Source: Mycobacterium sp. GA-1841
GTDB lineage: Bacteria > Actinomycetota > Actinomycetes > Mycobacteriales > Mycobacteriaceae
Length of the DNA stretch: 64,000 nucleotides
Direction: 5' to 3'
Assembly: GCF_001954135.1 (NCBI RefSeq)
Contig: NZ_MBEQ01000070.1
Location: forward strand, 186,001 to 250,000
The translations under genes were made by a program, and so were the position numbers. Numbering within the stretch: the stretch's first letter is position 1; the number at the start of each line of letters is the position of its first letter. The notes under the pieces are model-generated. The model searched no databases, was not told the DNA's origin, and saw nothing but the letters and a program-made list of their open reading frames with translations. Of this stretch, positions 36,260 to 46,609 are shown in pieces.

Positions 36260-37450
36260 TCACGCGCCGCGGCCCGCCTGTTCCACCGAAAGCTCATGCG
36301 CCAACAACTCGGCGAAGGTGAAAGTGCCTGTGGGGCGGTCGTTTTTACCCAACAAGTACAGTCGCTTGACCGCGGCCAAGATGCCCTCGGCGATCGCGTC
36401 GCGAGTGTGGGTCGACAGCAGCAGGCCGCGATCGTGCGGGTTGGTGATGTAGCCGATGTCGACCTGGACCGTGGGCATGCGAGTCAGCCGTAGCAGGTCC
36501 CAGGTGCGGCCGTGGGAGCGGCAGTCACGTAAACCGGTGCGCGCCACAACTTCTCGTTGAATGAAGTCGGCGAGATTGCGGCCGATGGTCGACACCGAGC
36601 CGTGGGAGTTGCCGAAATGGAACGATGCCACGCCGTTGGCGGCGGGGGAGGTCTGTGCTTCACAGCGCAGGCTGATCATCAGATCGGCACCGACGGTGTT
36701 GGCCGTGTTGGCGCGATCGACGTCGAGCGGGCTGCGGTTGGCGGGCCGGGAGATGAAGGTTTCCATGCCGATCGCGGTCATCCGGCCCTCGAGCCGACTC
36801 GCCAAGTCCCACAAGATGTCCGCTTCGCTGATCGGACCGTCGGGCCCGTGCATGATCATCCCGTGGTCCGCGCCGCCGCGGCCCGGATCGATGATGACGT
36901 GTTTACCGGACAGGCGGGGACCCGAGCGGCGGACCAGTTCCTCTTCGCGAATGGCGTGCGGTGAGCCGCCGGTGACGCGGGGACCGAGGAAATACAACGA
37001 GCGCAACGTCTCCGGCCCACAGATACCGTCGGGGTAGAGACCGTACTCGCGCTGATAGGAGGACAGCGAGTTGTGCGTCTGCAGGCCGAAATGCCCGTCG
37101 ACCATGCCGGTGTAGAAACCGAGATCCTGCAATCGGGCCTGCAGGGTGGCGACGTCGTCGCCGTACATGGGCGCCCCGAACTGGTGGGTCAGGGTACGGG
37201 CGCCGAGACGGTAGGAGGCCTCGCGCAGGGCACGGTAGGTGGCCTCGCCGACGATGCCGTCCACCAGCAGACCCCGGTGCTGCTGAAAGGCTCGGACCGC
37301 ACGGTCGAGCTCGTCGTCAAAGGCGTCGAGCGCAACATGTCTACCGGTGCTCAGGTCAGCGTCTGGGCTGTCCATCAGACCTAACGCGGCCAACGCTGCC
37401 CGGATCTCGGTGACTGCTCCGCCACGATCACCGCGACGCAGACTCGACAT
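36260..37450 (-). CDS. cwlM: CwlM, PknB-phosphorylated regulator of peptidoglycan synthesis
   Basis: A 396-residue cytoplasmic protein with two N-terminal peptidoglycan-binding-like repeats (about 5-75 and 85-160: AVRAFQQHRGLLVDGIVG, SSYQREYGLYPDGICG) and an amidase_3-like domain (HVIIDPGRGGADHG onward). By established work in mycobacteria it is not a hydrolase: after phosphorylation by PknB it activates MurA, and in the unphosphorylated state it associates with MurJ. PknB and MurJ are both encoded in this window. ATG at 37450. The extreme C-terminal tail, the known phosphorylation area, is present (THELSV-type end read as LAHELSVEQAGRGA). Confidence 0.94.
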   Translation of the reverse strand: MSSLRRGDRGGAVTEIRAALAALGLMDSPDADLSTGRHVALDAFDDELDRAVRAFQQHRGLLVDGIVGEATYRALREASYRLGARTLTHQFGAPMYGDDVATLQARLQDLGFYTGMVDGHFGLQTHNSLSSYQREYGLYPDGICGPETLRSLYFLGPRVTGGSPHAIREEELVRRSGPRLSGKHVIIDPGRGGADHGMIMHGPDGPISEADILWDLASRLEGRMTAIGMETFISRPANRSPLDVDRANTANTVGADLMISLRCEAQTSPAANGVASFHFGNSHGSVSTIGRNLADFIQREVVARTGLRDCRSHGRTWDLLRLTRMPTVQVDIGYITNPHDRGLLLSTHTRDAIAEGILAAVKRLYLLGKNDRPTGTFTFAELLAHELSVEQAGRGA

Positions 37451-37577
37451 TCGGCCCCTCCATGCTGGTCTCCGGCCGTCTGCCGGACTAGCTAGCCAGC
37501 ATTGTCTCAGACTTCGGCCACATACCGGAAAACGCCAGGCGTATCCGCGGTGGGCGTGGTGTCGGTTTCAGGTGGTG

Positions 37578-37910
37578 TCAGAGGGCGTCGGCAAGCTCGC
37601 GCAGCAGTGCGGCCTTGCCCTTGGCGCCGACGATGCGCTTCACCGGTGCGCCGTCCTTGAACAGGATCATGGTCGGGATCGACACCACCTGGAAATCGCG
37701 TGCGGTGGCCGGGTTGGCGTCCACGTCGATCTTGGCGACCCGCAGTTCGCCGGCCTTCTCGCCGGCGATCTCCTCGAGCACCGGGGCGACCATCTTGCAC
37801 GGCCCGCACCAGGTGGCCCAGAAGTCCACCAGCACCGGGGTGCTGCTGCTCAGGACGTCGTTGGAGAACGAATCGTCGGTGACCGTAACTGTTGCGCTGT
37901 CCGCACTCAT
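37578..37910 (-). CDS. trxC: Thioredoxin
   Basis: A 110-residue thioredoxin reducing protein disulfides in the cytoplasm, with the active site WCGPC (VDFWATWCGPCKMVAP), the cis-Pro motif SIPTM and the usual length. The ATG at 37910 fits the family N-terminus. It lies 32 bp downstream of its reductase gene trxB, forming the trxB-trxC operon of mycobacteria. Confidence 0.96.
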   Translation of the reverse strand: MSADSATVTVTDDSFSNDVLSSSTPVLVDFWATWCGPCKMVAPVLEEIAGEKAGELRVAKIDVDANPATARDFQVVSIPTMILFKDGAPVKRIVGAKGKAALLRELADAL

Positions 37911-37942
37911 GGAGCTCTCCTGTCGTCGAAAACTGTTGGGGG

Positions 37943-38878
37943 TCAGCTGTTGTCCGCGAGCCAACGCTCGGTGTCGATGGCCGCCGAACAACCGCTGCCC
38001 GCGGCGGTGATGGCTTGGCGGTAGGTGTGGTCGACAAGGTCGCCGGCGGCGAAGACACCGTCGAGGGTGGTGGACGTGGTCCGGCCGATCACCTTCACGT
38101 AGCCCTCGTCGTCGAGTTCGATCTGGCCGCGCACGAGACCCGAGCGGGGATCGTGGCCGATCGCCACGAACACGCCGGTCACGTCGAGCTTGGACTCCTC
38201 GCCGGTGACGGTTTCGCGCAGCCGCACCCCGGTGACCTTCGGGTCGCCCTCGATCTGGGTGATCTCGGTGTTGGTCAGGAAGGTGATCTTCTCGTTGGCC
38301 CGGGCGCGCTCCAGCATGATCTTGGAGGCGCGGAACTCGTCGCGGCGGTGCACCAGGGTGACCGAACGGGCGAAACGGGTGAGGAACGTCGCCTCCTCCA
38401 TCGCCGAGTCACCGCCACCGACCACGATGATGTCCTGGTCGCGGAAGAAGAAGCCGTCGCAGGTGGCGCAGGTGCTCACGCCCATGCCGGTCAGGGCTTC
38501 CTCGCCGGCCACCCCGAGGTGCCGGGCTGCGGCGCCCATCGCCAGGATCACCGAGCGGGCCTGGTGGGTCTCGTCGCCGACGGTGACCGTTTTCACCGGG
38601 CCAGTGAGGTCGACGGCGTCGACGTCTTCCATGCGCAGATCGGCGCCGAAGCGCAGCGCCTGCTCACGCATCTCGTCCATGAGCTCGGGCCCGGTGATGC
38701 CTTCGCGGAAACCGGGGTAGTTCTCCACCTCGGTGGTGGTCATCAGGGCGCCGCCGAACTGCGTGCCCTCGAACACCAGCGGCTTGAGCTGGGCGCGGGC
38801 GGCATAGATGGCTGCGGTGTAACCAGCCGGGCCGGAACCGATGATGATGACGTCATGAACCGTCGCTGAGGTGGACAT
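37943..38878 (-). CDS. trxB: Thioredoxin reductase
   Basis: A 311-residue FAD- and NADPH-dependent reductase of thioredoxin. The FAD-binding opening is [19 protein letters not shown], the redox-active dithiol is CATCDG, NADPH binding is [12 protein letters not shown], and the second FAD motif is [19 protein letters not shown] at 38878. A SigM-linked stress operon lies immediately upstream on the same strand. Confidence 0.96.
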   Translation of the reverse strand: MSTSATVHDVIIIGSGPAGYTAAIYAARAQLKPLVFEGTQFGGALMTTTEVENYPGFREGITGPELMDEMREQALRFGADLRMEDVDAVDLTGPVKTVTVGDETHQARSVILAMGAAARHLGVAGEEALTGMGVSTCATCDGFFFRDQDIIVVGGGDSAMEEATFLTRFARSVTLVHRRDEFRASKIMLERARANEKITFLTNTEITQIEGDPKVTGVRLRETVTGEESKLDVTGVFVAIGHDPRSGLVRGQIELDDEGYVKVIGRTTSTTLDGVFAAGDLVDHTYRQAITAAGSGCSAAIDTERWLADNS

Positions 38879-38959
38879 GTAGGCCTTTCTGCCGTTCTCG
38901 GCACGGGTTGCAACGTCAGCCTAGGCCGGATCTGTTCCCAGGCGAGCGCGTAGATCAGA

Positions 38960-39703
38960 CTACGGACTTCTCACCGGGCGGTTGATCACGGTCCGGGCCA
39001 GTAATCCGGCCTGACTGCCGTCGCAATCCGCCGCGACCACGAGCGCGATGACGGCGTCAGCGGTCGGCTGGTCTGCGGCCGGCAACAACATCAACACCCC
39101 GGGCTGTCCGCCCATGCCGTGCCGCCGGGCACCGAGAATCTGCACGTCGGGCGGGTAACCGAGGGCCTGCAGGCACGCCGCGCGGTGCTGCGGATCGGTC
39201 AGGGGACCGAAGTCGGATGGCGCCGAGAGCAGCCCGAGGACCTGAGAATCGGGCAGATCGATCGCGGTGCGCGGCGGTGACACGCTGATCTGGCCGAGGC
39301 TGGTCAGTGTCGACGTGGTCGTCGCCGGCGCGCGCAGCAACATCACGCTGCCGACCACGATCGCCACCACGGCCGCGCTCACCCCGGCGAGCGCCGCCAA
39401 CAGCTTCCAGCGTCTGGCCGGAGGGCCCGGCGCAGCCCGCAACGCCTCGGACAGGCGGGCGCTGACGTCCTCGGGGACCGGGGGAGCTGACGCCGGGTCC
39501 GCGCCGAGCGCGCGGACATCCCGGCGCACCCGATCGAGGGCGGACAGGATGGCCCTGGCCTCGGGCCCGGCCTGTGGATCGGTGCGCACCCGTCGGCGCA
39601 CCTGGGCGGCGGTGGCGTCGTCGAGTAGCCCGGCCTGTAGGTCAGCGAGCAGCTCAGCAGGTATCGGGCCGTCCGACGGCACTCGGGGCGGGCTGCCGTT
39701 CAT
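38960..39703 (-). CDS. rsmA: Probable anti-sigma-M factor
   Basis: A 247-residue single-pass membrane protein equivalent to Rv3912. The cytoplasmic N-terminus (LLADLQAGLLDDATAAQVRR and following) resembles anti-sigma regions without a clear zinc HxxxCxxC motif. The transmembrane helix spans about 104-124 (LAALAGVSAAVVAIVVGSVM) and the rest is extracytoplasmic. The ATG at 39703 lies inside the 3' end of sigM, a 50-bp overlap that strongly suggests coupled expression with the sigma factor it would restrain. The anti-sigma assignment follows gene pairing and the annotation of the M. tuberculosis homologue. Confidence 0.75.
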   Translation of the reverse strand: MNGSPPRVPSDGPIPAELLADLQAGLLDDATAAQVRRRVRTDPQAGPEARAILSALDRVRRDVRALGADPASAPPVPEDVSARLSEALRAAPGPPARRWKLLAALAGVSAAVVAIVVGSVMLLRAPATTTSTLTSLGQISVSPPRTAIDLPDSQVLGLLSAPSDFGPLTDPQHRAACLQALGYPPDVQILGARRHGMGGQPGVLMLLPAADQPTADAVIALVVAADCDGSQAGLLARTVINRPVRSP

Positions 39704-40304
39704 CGGTTTCAAAATACTGGAGCAGCCGCGCCAGCTTGGTCCTGGCGCGGGCACACCGGCTCTTCACGGTGCCTTCGGCCACCCCGAGCAAGCGCGCGGT
39801 CTCGGCCACCGAATAGCCCTGCATGTCGACGGCCACCACGGCGGCGCGCTGCTCGACCGGCAGCTGCATGAGCGCCCGTTCGATCATGATGGCGGTGTCC
39901 ACCCGCGGGGCCGGATCTCCAGCGGGATCACGCAGGTGACGCAAGTGGCCGAGTTCGTGGAGAGTCGCGGCGGGCTGGTGGCGTGACCGGCGTACCCGGT
40001 CCAGGCAGGCGTTGACCACGATGCGGTAGAGCCAGCTGCTCACGGCCGAGTCGTAGCGGAACGACGCGGCCGTGCGATGTGCCGAGAACAATGCGTCCTG
40101 TACCGCGTCGTCGGCATCCTCATGGTGACGGCTGGTCAGAAATGCCAAGCGGCGCAGCTGAGGGTGGTGGCGGTGGACGAGCTCCTCGAACGCGTAGCGG
40201 TCTCCGGCGACGTGGGCCGCGAGCAATTCGGCATCAGAGCGATCGGTCGCGTCGTGCTCCCGCGTCTGCTCCGCCGGCTTGCCGGTCCCCCCGAACCTTC
40301 CCAC
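39654..40304 (-). CDS. sigM: SigM, ECF RNA polymerase sigma factor
   Basis: A 216-residue extracytoplasmic-function sigma factor. Region 2 reads AFEELVHRHHPQLRRLAFL, DADDAVQDALFSAHR and SWLYRIVVNACLDRVRR. Region 4 has QLPVEQRAAVVAVDMQGYSV and AETARLLGVAEGTVKSRCAR. GTG start at 40304. In M. tuberculosis SigM controls secreted and ESX-related genes. It overlaps its probable anti-sigma gene by 50 bp and lies 99 bp downstream of murJ. Confidence 0.92.
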   Translation of the reverse strand: MGRFGGTGKPAEQTREHDATDRSDAELLAAHVAGDRYAFEELVHRHHPQLRRLAFLTSRHHEDADDAVQDALFSAHRTAASFRYDSAVSSWLYRIVVNACLDRVRRSRHQPAATLHELGHLRHLRDPAGDPAPRVDTAIMIERALMQLPVEQRAAVVAVDMQGYSVAETARLLGVAEGTVKSRCARARTKLARLLQYFETDERQPAPSAVGRPDTC

Positions 40305-40403
40305 ACGCTGAACTTAAACGCTGTCGGGCGACCACCCGGACACTTGTTTGCCAGCATCGGCATAACGCCAGCTCACAGCGTTACGAGGGCTGTGGATAGG
40401 GCG

Positions 40404-43400
40404 TCAGGAGGCCGCCTTGACGGTGATCTCGGAGATGTCCGTGCGGCTCTTGCCGTCCACGGTGCCCAGTGTCGAGATCCACACCAGCACGTACGACGTC
40501 GACGACGCCTTGTCCACCGAGATGGTGTTGGAGCCGGGCTTCAGCGTCGTCGACGGGGTCAGTTCGGTGGTGTCCGACAGCGACGACGGGGACGCCGACT
40601 TCGCCGAGCGGATCTGCACCGAGGTGCCGGTGCTGGTGACGTTGAGGGCGACCGAACCGATCACCGTCGGCTCCGGCAACTGCAGCATGAGGCCGACCCC
40701 GTTCTTGAATCCGGGAAACGGCGCGGGATCGGAGTAGGTGTCGGTGGACCACGCCGTGCTCGAGTTCCCGTCGATGGCCTGCCCGGCGGTGGCCGGTGAA
40801 TCAGCCTCACCTTCAGGTGAAAACACCGTCGCCCGAACAGGTTTCACCGTGCTGCCGCTGGCGGCCGAGGAACCTTCCGGGTTCTCCTCGCTGCTTGCCG
40901 AGGGCGCGTTCAAGCCGAGTTCGTCGCGGTTGAGCCCGCCGCCGACATCACCGAAGATGCGGTTGAGGATGGAGGCCATCACCAGCAGCGCCACCAGGAC
41001 GACGGCCGCCGCCACGCTGATCCCGATGATCAGTCCCTTGCGCCGTCGAGCCTCGGCCGCCTCGTGCTCTTCTGGGGTCTCGTGGGCCCGGACCGGGGCG
41101 GCGGGGGCCGGAGTCTCCTCGAACGAACCCATCAACTCGGTCCGGTCGGCGATCGCGGTGGCCTGCTGCAGCAGGTTCAGAAGGGTTGGGGCGCTGCGAA
41201 TTCCGCCACCGGGCTGGACGGCGCGGGCGGCGGCAGCCGAGATCTGGAACGGGATGTCGCGATCCACCGCGCGCGGTTCGACCGGTTGCCCGGCCGGATC
41301 GAGCGCCGCCGGGTCCAGACCACTGCGCGACCCGGATTCCTTCAGCGGCCAACGGTTGACCAGCAGGGCGTACAGTGCGGCACCGATGCCACGGATGTCG
41401 TCGTCGGGCGTGGCGTCGGGCATGGTGGCCGGGAAGGCAAGCGCCACATCACCTTCGATGCTGACCCGGACTCGGCTCGGGTGATCGATGGACAGCGCCA
41501 CCCCGGCCCGGTGCGCCGCCTCGGCGGCCGCGGCCAGTGACTGGATGGCCCGGGCCCCACCGACAGGCGAGGGCGAGGTGTCGGCCACCTCGGCCAGAGA
41601 ACCGCCGCGGATCCACTCCGAGACGATCAGCCCGCCGGAACCACTGTGTGCCACATCCAGCACTCGGGCGATACCGGGAACGTCGATGCGGCTGAGTTTG
41701 AGTGTGCGCGAGAGGATTTCCTGCACCTGCGCGTCGGACATGGTGGCGTCCGGGTCGACGAACGTCAACGCCACCTGGCGGTCCAGTGCGGTGTCCAGGG
41801 CCTGCCAGAATTGCAGATGCGGTGGGCCGCCGTGGAACACGAGCAACCGGTAGCGGCCGTCGGCGATGGTGGCCCCGGGGATGAGGTGCACATCGTCGTC
41901 TTCCGGCTCCAGCGCGGCCTCGCGCGGCGCCGCGAACGAGATGGGTTCCCGGGTCGGGTCGCCACCGAAGTCGGTGACGGGCCGGGCCGTGCCGTTCGAC
42001 CGGCCTCCGCCGTGCTCGGCCGATGCCGCCACCGAGGTGTTGTCCTCGGCTGACGCAGCTGACGTGGCCGGCATCGCTGTCGTGGACGACGTAGCCGACG
42101 GCTCGTTCGGCGCGACGTCCGGCTCGAACTCGTCGGGTTGGAACTCGTCGGGCTGGAACTCGTCGGCACTCGGCCGCGGCAGCTTCGTCGTCTCGCTCGT
42201 CATCTCGGACGTGGAGGTGGCGTTCCGTGCCGAGCCGTCCGCAGATTCGTCGGTCACCGGTGGTCCTTTCCACATCCCCGCCCCGGCAACACCCGCCGGG
42301 GTCCCGCCTCCGGCGGCTGCCGGGCTAGACGGCCACCGATCAGGAGAAGAATTCCTCTGATCAGGGTACGTGACGGGCGCCGCAGGGTGCGGCGCGACGG
42401 GCGGCGCAATTGTGGGCACGGCTACCTGTTCGGTCGCCGGTGGAGCGCCCTGCCCCCGCCCGAGTCGGCGGCGCACCAACGCCAGTGCCGACTGCGCTTC
42501 GGGAATCCGGGCGGCCAGCATGACGCCGGCGATGATCGGCAGCATGATCAGCCCCAGCACGAGCAGGCGCAGGATCGAGCCGCCGGCGCCGGCGTGCGCG
42601 GTCAGTGACTCCAGCCCGAGCAGCTGATCGGCCGTGTGCGCCACCAGGCTGGCGAGCAGCGCGCCCGCCAGCGTCACCAGGATCGTGCGGATCACGGTGT
42701 CGCGCAGCATCCGCCCGCCGCGGGGACGCAGGTTGGACTTCAACAACAGGTGACCGACCACCGCGCCGGCGAGGAATCCCAGGCCGTTGGCCAGGCCCAG
42801 GTAGCCGGCCACCATGTTGGCGTTGTCGGTCAGGTGGGGGACGGCGACGGAGGCGACGATCTTGACGGTGGTGATCACCACGATGATGAAAATCGGGGTC
42901 CACGGCTTTTCCCGCGCGTAGAAGACCCGCAGCTGCAGCAGCACCAGCGCGTAGGGGATGAGCGTGAACGACGACAGCGTGATCGCCATCCCCAGGTAAC
43001 CGGCGTCCGAGGCGCTGAAGTTTCCATAGGCGAACAGCGCGCTGCCGATCGCCGGGCCGCCGACGGTCATCATCGCCACGACGGGGATGAGCGTCACCAT
43101 GGTGAGCCGGGTGGCCAGGGAGAAATCGTCGAGCACGGCGGGCACGTTGTCGGCCGCGGCGTTGCGGCTCAACCGCGGCATCACCACCGTGAGCACCGTG
43201 ACGCCGATCATTCCGAACGGCAGCATCAACACCAGCCAGGTGTAGTTGTAGATGGCCGGCCCGGTGTCGGCCGCCCCGCTGGCGATCTGATTGCCGACGA
43301 TCAGTCCGATCTGGCTGATCAGCACGTAGAGCACCATCGCGGCGGCCATGGCGCCGAACTTCTTGAGTCGGGCGTCGATGCCCCACAGCGGGCGCAGACT

Positions 43401-44162
43401 GACCCGTTCGGCCCGGATCGCCACGAACAGCACCGCGGCCTGGGCGACCACGCCCAGCGTGGTGCCGATGCCCAGCACCACCAGCTTGGCGGTGCCCATG
43501 TGCGGCGGATCCACCGAGAACTCACCGGGGACCAGGACGAAGACGCCCAGCGTCACGATCGCCACCAGGTTGTTCAGCACCGGTGCCCAGGCCGGCGGGC
43601 CGAACACGTTGCGGGTGTTGAGGATCGCGGTGAAGACCGCGGACAATCCGTAGAACAGCACCTGCGGCAACAGCAGGTAGGCGAACGCGGTGGTCAACGG
43701 ATTGTTGACCTTCGGATCACTGCCGAGCATGAGCCGCACCAGCAGCGGCGCGCACAGCACCGACAGCACCGTGGTGACCAGCAGCAGCGTGGTGGCCAGG
43801 GTCACCAGTCGGCGGACGAAGGCGGTGCCGCCGTCGGCGTCGTCGCGTTCGGCGCGGGCCAGCACCGGAACGAAGATCGCGGTGAACGTGGCTTCCAGCA
43901 CCAATGCGGCCACCATGTTGGGCAGCTGGTTGGCCACCGAGAACGAACTGGTCAGCGCCCCGCCCAGCAGTGCCATCAGCAGGACGAACCGGAAGAAGCC
44001 GGTGATGCGGGAGACCAGGGTGGCGAACGCGATGCCCCATGACCGGGACACCACCGCGGCGTCCGACAGTTCGGCGCGGCCGGCCGGCCGGGCCGGACCC
44101 CTGGCGTGCGGAATTCGGGGGGGCCCCGGCGGGCGGGCCGGGTGCTGGTCGGGCGAGGTCAT
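40404..44162 (-). CDS. murJ: MurJ (MviN) lipid II flippase fused to pseudokinase
   Basis: A 1252-residue protein. Residues about 35-560 are the MATE/MOP-type 14-helix flippase for lipid II (SWGIAFATLVSRITGFFRF opening). A long acidic linker follows, with three 5-residue repeats (DEFQP). From about 740 there is a pseudokinase domain (DGRYRLLVFHGG, then VSEWIRGGSLAEVA, IDHPSRVRVS in place of a catalytic HRD loop). A transmembrane helix (GLIIGISVAAAVVLVALLVM) and an extracellular beta domain close it. In M. tuberculosis the pseudokinase is phosphorylated by PknB and recruits FhaA. The ATG at 44162 overlaps the upstream gene stop; the open frame continuing upstream to 45947 is not part of it. Confidence 0.95.
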   Translation of the reverse strand: MTSPDQHPARPPGPPRIPHARGPARPAGRAELSDAAVVSRSWGIAFATLVSRITGFFRFVLLMALLGGALTSSFSVANQLPNMVAALVLEATFTAIFVPVLARAERDDADGGTAFVRRLVTLATTLLLVTTVLSVLCAPLLVRLMLGSDPKVNNPLTTAFAYLLLPQVLFYGLSAVFTAILNTRNVFGPPAWAPVLNNLVAIVTLGVFVLVPGEFSVDPPHMGTAKLVVLGIGTTLGVVAQAAVLFVAIRAERVSLRPLWGIDARLKKFGAMAAAMVLYVLISQIGLIVGNQIASGAADTGPAIYNYTWLVLMLPFGMIGVTVLTVVMPRLSRNAAADNVPAVLDDFSLATRLTMVTLIPVVAMMTVGGPAIGSALFAYGNFSASDAGYLGMAITLSSFTLIPYALVLLQLRVFYAREKPWTPIFIIVVITTVKIVASVAVPHLTDNANMVAGYLGLANGLGFLAGAVVGHLLLKSNLRPRGGRMLRDTVIRTILVTLAGALLASLVAHTADQLLGLESLTAHAGAGGSILRLLVLGLIMLPIIAGVMLAARIPEAQSALALVRRRLGRGQGAPPATEQVAVPTIAPPVAPHPAAPVTYPDQRNSSPDRWPSSPAAAGGGTPAGVAGAGMWKGPPVTDESADGSARNATSTSEMTSETTKLPRPSADEFQPDEFQPDEFEPDVAPNEPSATSSTTAMPATSAASAEDNTSVAASAEHGGGRSNGTARPVTDFGGDPTREPISFAAPREAALEPEDDDVHLIPGATIADGRYRLLVFHGGPPHLQFWQALDTALDRQVALTFVDPDATMSDAQVQEILSRTLKLSRIDVPGIARVLDVAHSGSGGLIVSEWIRGGSLAEVADTSPSPVGGARAIQSLAAAAEAAHRAGVALSIDHPSRVRVSIEGDVALAFPATMPDATPDDDIRGIGAALYALLVNRWPLKESGSRSGLDPAALDPAGQPVEPRAVDRDIPFQISAAAARAVQPGGGIRSAPTLLNLLQQATAIADRTELMGSFEETPAPAAPVRAHETPEEHEAAEARRRKGLIIGISVAAAVVLVALLVMASILNRIFGDVGGGLNRDELGLNAPSASSEENPEGSSAASGSTVKPVRATVFSPEGEADSPATAGQAIDGNSSTAWSTDTYSDPAPFPGFKNGVGLMLQLPEPTVIGSVALNVTSTGTSVQIRSAKSASPSSLSDTTELTPSTTLKPGSNTISVDKASSTSYVLVWISTLGTVDGKSRTDISEITVKAAS
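42126..42170 (-). repeat. 15-bp tandem repeat in murJ linker
   Basis: Three 15-bp units (42126, 42141, 42156) encode repeated DEFQP-type pentapeptides in the acidic linker before the pseudokinase. Confidence 0.8.
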
Positions 44163-46609
44163 CGCGACCGGTCCGGACTGCTCGGGTGCGGCTCGTCGTG
44201 GCTGGTGTCGTTGTTGAACGCCATCGCGACGTCGAGAGGGTCGGGATGTTCGCCCGGGGGGATGAGGTCGGCCCGGTCGGGTTGGCCGCGGAAGCGGTGC
44301 CACAGCCGGCGACCGGCCAGCGCCACCAGCACCGCCCCGGCCGAGAGGGTGATGAAGAACAGCACCTTGCCGTAGGCATTGGAGTGCACCGACAACCGCA
44401 CCGGGTCGCCGAGGGTCAGGCCGTCGGGGGTCTGCAAGCTGACGTCCACGGCGACGCGTTGGGTGAAGTGCACCTCGATCGGGACCCGCAACGGCAGGTA
44501 GCCGGGCGGCAGCACGATCTCGCCCATGTCGGTGACGGTCATGCCGGGCGGCGCGTCGACGTGCAGCCGCACCCGTACCGGCACCGGCAGATCGTTGCGC
44601 AGCGCCAGCGGCAACGGACTGCGCTCGGTGGCCAGGGTGTAGGCGCCGCCGGGATTGACGATCGTCACCGCGCCGAACATGTCGTTCACACTGCGGTTGA
44701 CGGCCCCCAGCCGTTGTTCGGCCAGTCCATCCCGGGCTTCGGGGGGCACGGACTGGCTCAGTGCGCGCAGTGTGTCCTCCCGCAGCGGCGCGGTGTACTG
44801 CATGCCGGTCAGCCCGGTGCGCTCGTCGGTGGCCAGCGCGGCGGTCAACCCCCACAGCCGGCCGACCACGGCGGCGATGCCGGTGTCGATGTTCGCGTCG
44901 ATGCGGCCGCGCGGGTTGCCGAGGGATTCCGGCGGCGGCGGTTGCAGCGGTTGCGGTGGCAGCGCGTTGCTCTCGGCGATCAGTGTGGGCAGTGGGCGTG
45001 GCACGGCCAGACCGGCGTGGATCGTGGTGGCCACCGTCGTCAGGATGGCCTGCGCATCGTCGGCGTCCAGCGACCACACCAACGGTGGCATCAGGACCTG
45101 GGTCCGGGGCTGCTCGCTCGGGGTGAGGCCGCGCCACAGCATCGCGCCGAGAGCGTCCTGACGACGGGCGGTCGCCGAGTCGTGGTGGACCGGGATGTCG
45201 AGTGAGGGATCCAGGTACGACGGCGCCACCGGATCGGTACCGGCACCGGCGAGCGCGGCACCGACGGCCGGGTCGAATCCGACCGCCACCACGTCCGGCC
45301 GATATCGCTGTGGCGTGACATCGGCGGTTTCGGGTGCGCCGGTCTCGGAGTCCTGTGCCGTGATGTGGGCGGCGGCGATGGGCACGGTCTGCCCCTGGGC
45401 GGCCAGCAGATCCAGAGCCGGGCGGGTGAGCGGACCGTCGCCCATGATGCTGGCGCCGCGGATCGAGGTGATGCCCAGGATCTGATCGACGATGTCGCCG
45501 GTGCCGTTGGTGGCGATCGCGCTCAGCCCCGGATCGCCGACTCGCTGCAGGGCGCTCAAATCGGCTTGGGCATAGTTCGTCGGTGCCACGCACAGCCGCC
45601 CGGCCAGGGCCCGCAACCGGTTGAGCCAGTTGATCGCCGCGTCCTGGCCGGCGCCGGGACGCGTCGGGGTACCGGCCCCGGTGTCCGGGCCGTCGTTGAC
45701 GACGTAGCCGCCGGTCATCGCGTTGACCGTGACCAGCAGGTCCGGATCGACCGCCAGGCACATGGTGGCGCGCATCTGCCCGCCGGAGTCGACCGTGGGA
45801 CCGGTGGCGAAGTCGGCTGCCGACAGCAGGGTGTCGAGCCTGCCGCCGGGGGCCAGCGACGCCGCCAGGGTGTCGTCGACCAACCGCACCGGAGTGGTGC
45901 CGCCCGGGGCGCCCGGGGCGAGTCGCGGCCGGTCGGCCAGTGGCCACAGCAGGGTCATCCGCACCGGTTGGGAGGTGTCGGGCGGTACCACCGAATTGAG
46001 GGTGTCGGCGGCCGACGGTGACTCGCCGTCGGAGCGCTCGGCGCCATCGGGGGGTACGCCGAGAACGGGCAACAGGAAGCGGGCGTCGTCGAGCCGGGCC
46101 GGGGCCCCGTAATCGGGGGTGCCGTTGACGTTGATCAGCACCGGGTAGACACCCGGTTCCTGGATGTGCAGTGACGGATGGTCCCCGGCCCGCAGGGGAT
46201 AGGACAGCGTGAAGCCGACGGATTCACCGCGCTGCATCTCGGGTGCCACCGTGACGAAGTCGGCCACCGGCTCGAATTGGTCGAGGTCTCCGGTGAGGTC
46301 GGTGCGCAGCTGACTCGACGACGTCACGGCCCGGGCGTGCTCCATCCGGATCACCACGTCGCGCACCGGGCGGTCACCGACGTTGAGCACGGCTCCGCTC
46401 ACGGTCAGTGTCGAGTCGCTGGTGGTGGTGACGACCTCGGGGGTGACCTTGTCGATCCGGATCGTCAGGAACGGCAGCGGGGTGGGTTCGCTGGCAGCGG
46501 CCCGGGGCAGCAGGGTGGGCAGGGCCATCGCCGACCACGTCGAGAACAGCATCACCACCGCAGCGAGCACCACTGTGCGCGCCAGGGCGGTCACGGTCCC
46601 TGTCCGCAT
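44159..46609 (-). CDS. DUF6049 membrane-anchored exported protein (Rv3909-like)
   Basis: An 816-residue protein with an N-terminal signal peptide or anchor ([21 protein letters not shown]), a very large extracytoplasmic region and one C-terminal transmembrane helix ([20 protein letters not shown]) followed by a short basic/acidic cytoplasmic tail. The outside part begins with an immunoglobulin-like strand pattern ([20 protein letters not shown]). It is equivalent to Rv3909 and always precedes murJ, with which it overlaps by ATGA; a role in wall assembly is inferred from that. ATG at 46609 lies inside the mutT4 3' end. Confidence 0.88.
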   Translation of the reverse strand: MRTGTVTALARTVVLAAVVMLFSTWSAMALPTLLPRAAASEPTPLPFLTIRIDKVTPEVVTTTSDSTLTVSGAVLNVGDRPVRDVVIRMEHARAVTSSSQLRTDLTGDLDQFEPVADFVTVAPEMQRGESVGFTLSYPLRAGDHPSLHIQEPGVYPVLINVNGTPDYGAPARLDDARFLLPVLGVPPDGAERSDGESPSAADTLNSVVPPDTSQPVRMTLLWPLADRPRLAPGAPGGTTPVRLVDDTLAASLAPGGRLDTLLSAADFATGPTVDSGGQMRATMCLAVDPDLLVTVNAMTGGYVVNDGPDTGAGTPTRPGAGQDAAINWLNRLRALAGRLCVAPTNYAQADLSALQRVGDPGLSAIATNGTGDIVDQILGITSIRGASIMGDGPLTRPALDLLAAQGQTVPIAAAHITAQDSETGAPETADVTPQRYRPDVVAVGFDPAVGAALAGAGTDPVAPSYLDPSLDIPVHHDSATARRQDALGAMLWRGLTPSEQPRTQVLMPPLVWSLDADDAQAILTTVATTIHAGLAVPRPLPTLIAESNALPPQPLQPPPPESLGNPRGRIDANIDTGIAAVVGRLWGLTAALATDERTGLTGMQYTAPLREDTLRALSQSVPPEARDGLAEQRLGAVNRSVNDMFGAVTIVNPGGAYTLATERSPLPLALRNDLPVPVRVRLHVDAPPGMTVTDMGEIVLPPGYLPLRVPIEVHFTQRVAVDVSLQTPDGLTLGDPVRLSVHSNAYGKVLFFITLSAGAVLVALAGRRLWHRFRGQPDRADLIPPGEHPDPLDVAMAFNNDTSHDEPHPSSPDRSR

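Noticed and set aside
42636-44042. A 468-codon plus-strand frame opposite murJ
   Set aside because: His/Gly/Arg-rich composition is the mirror of GC-rich membrane codons; no domain.
40404-45947. A single open frame of 1847 codons on the minus strand
   Set aside because: Only the last 1252 codons (from 44162) are MurJ plus pseudokinase; the upstream part is the DUF6049 gene read in another frame, Arg/Gly/Pro-rich and without domains.
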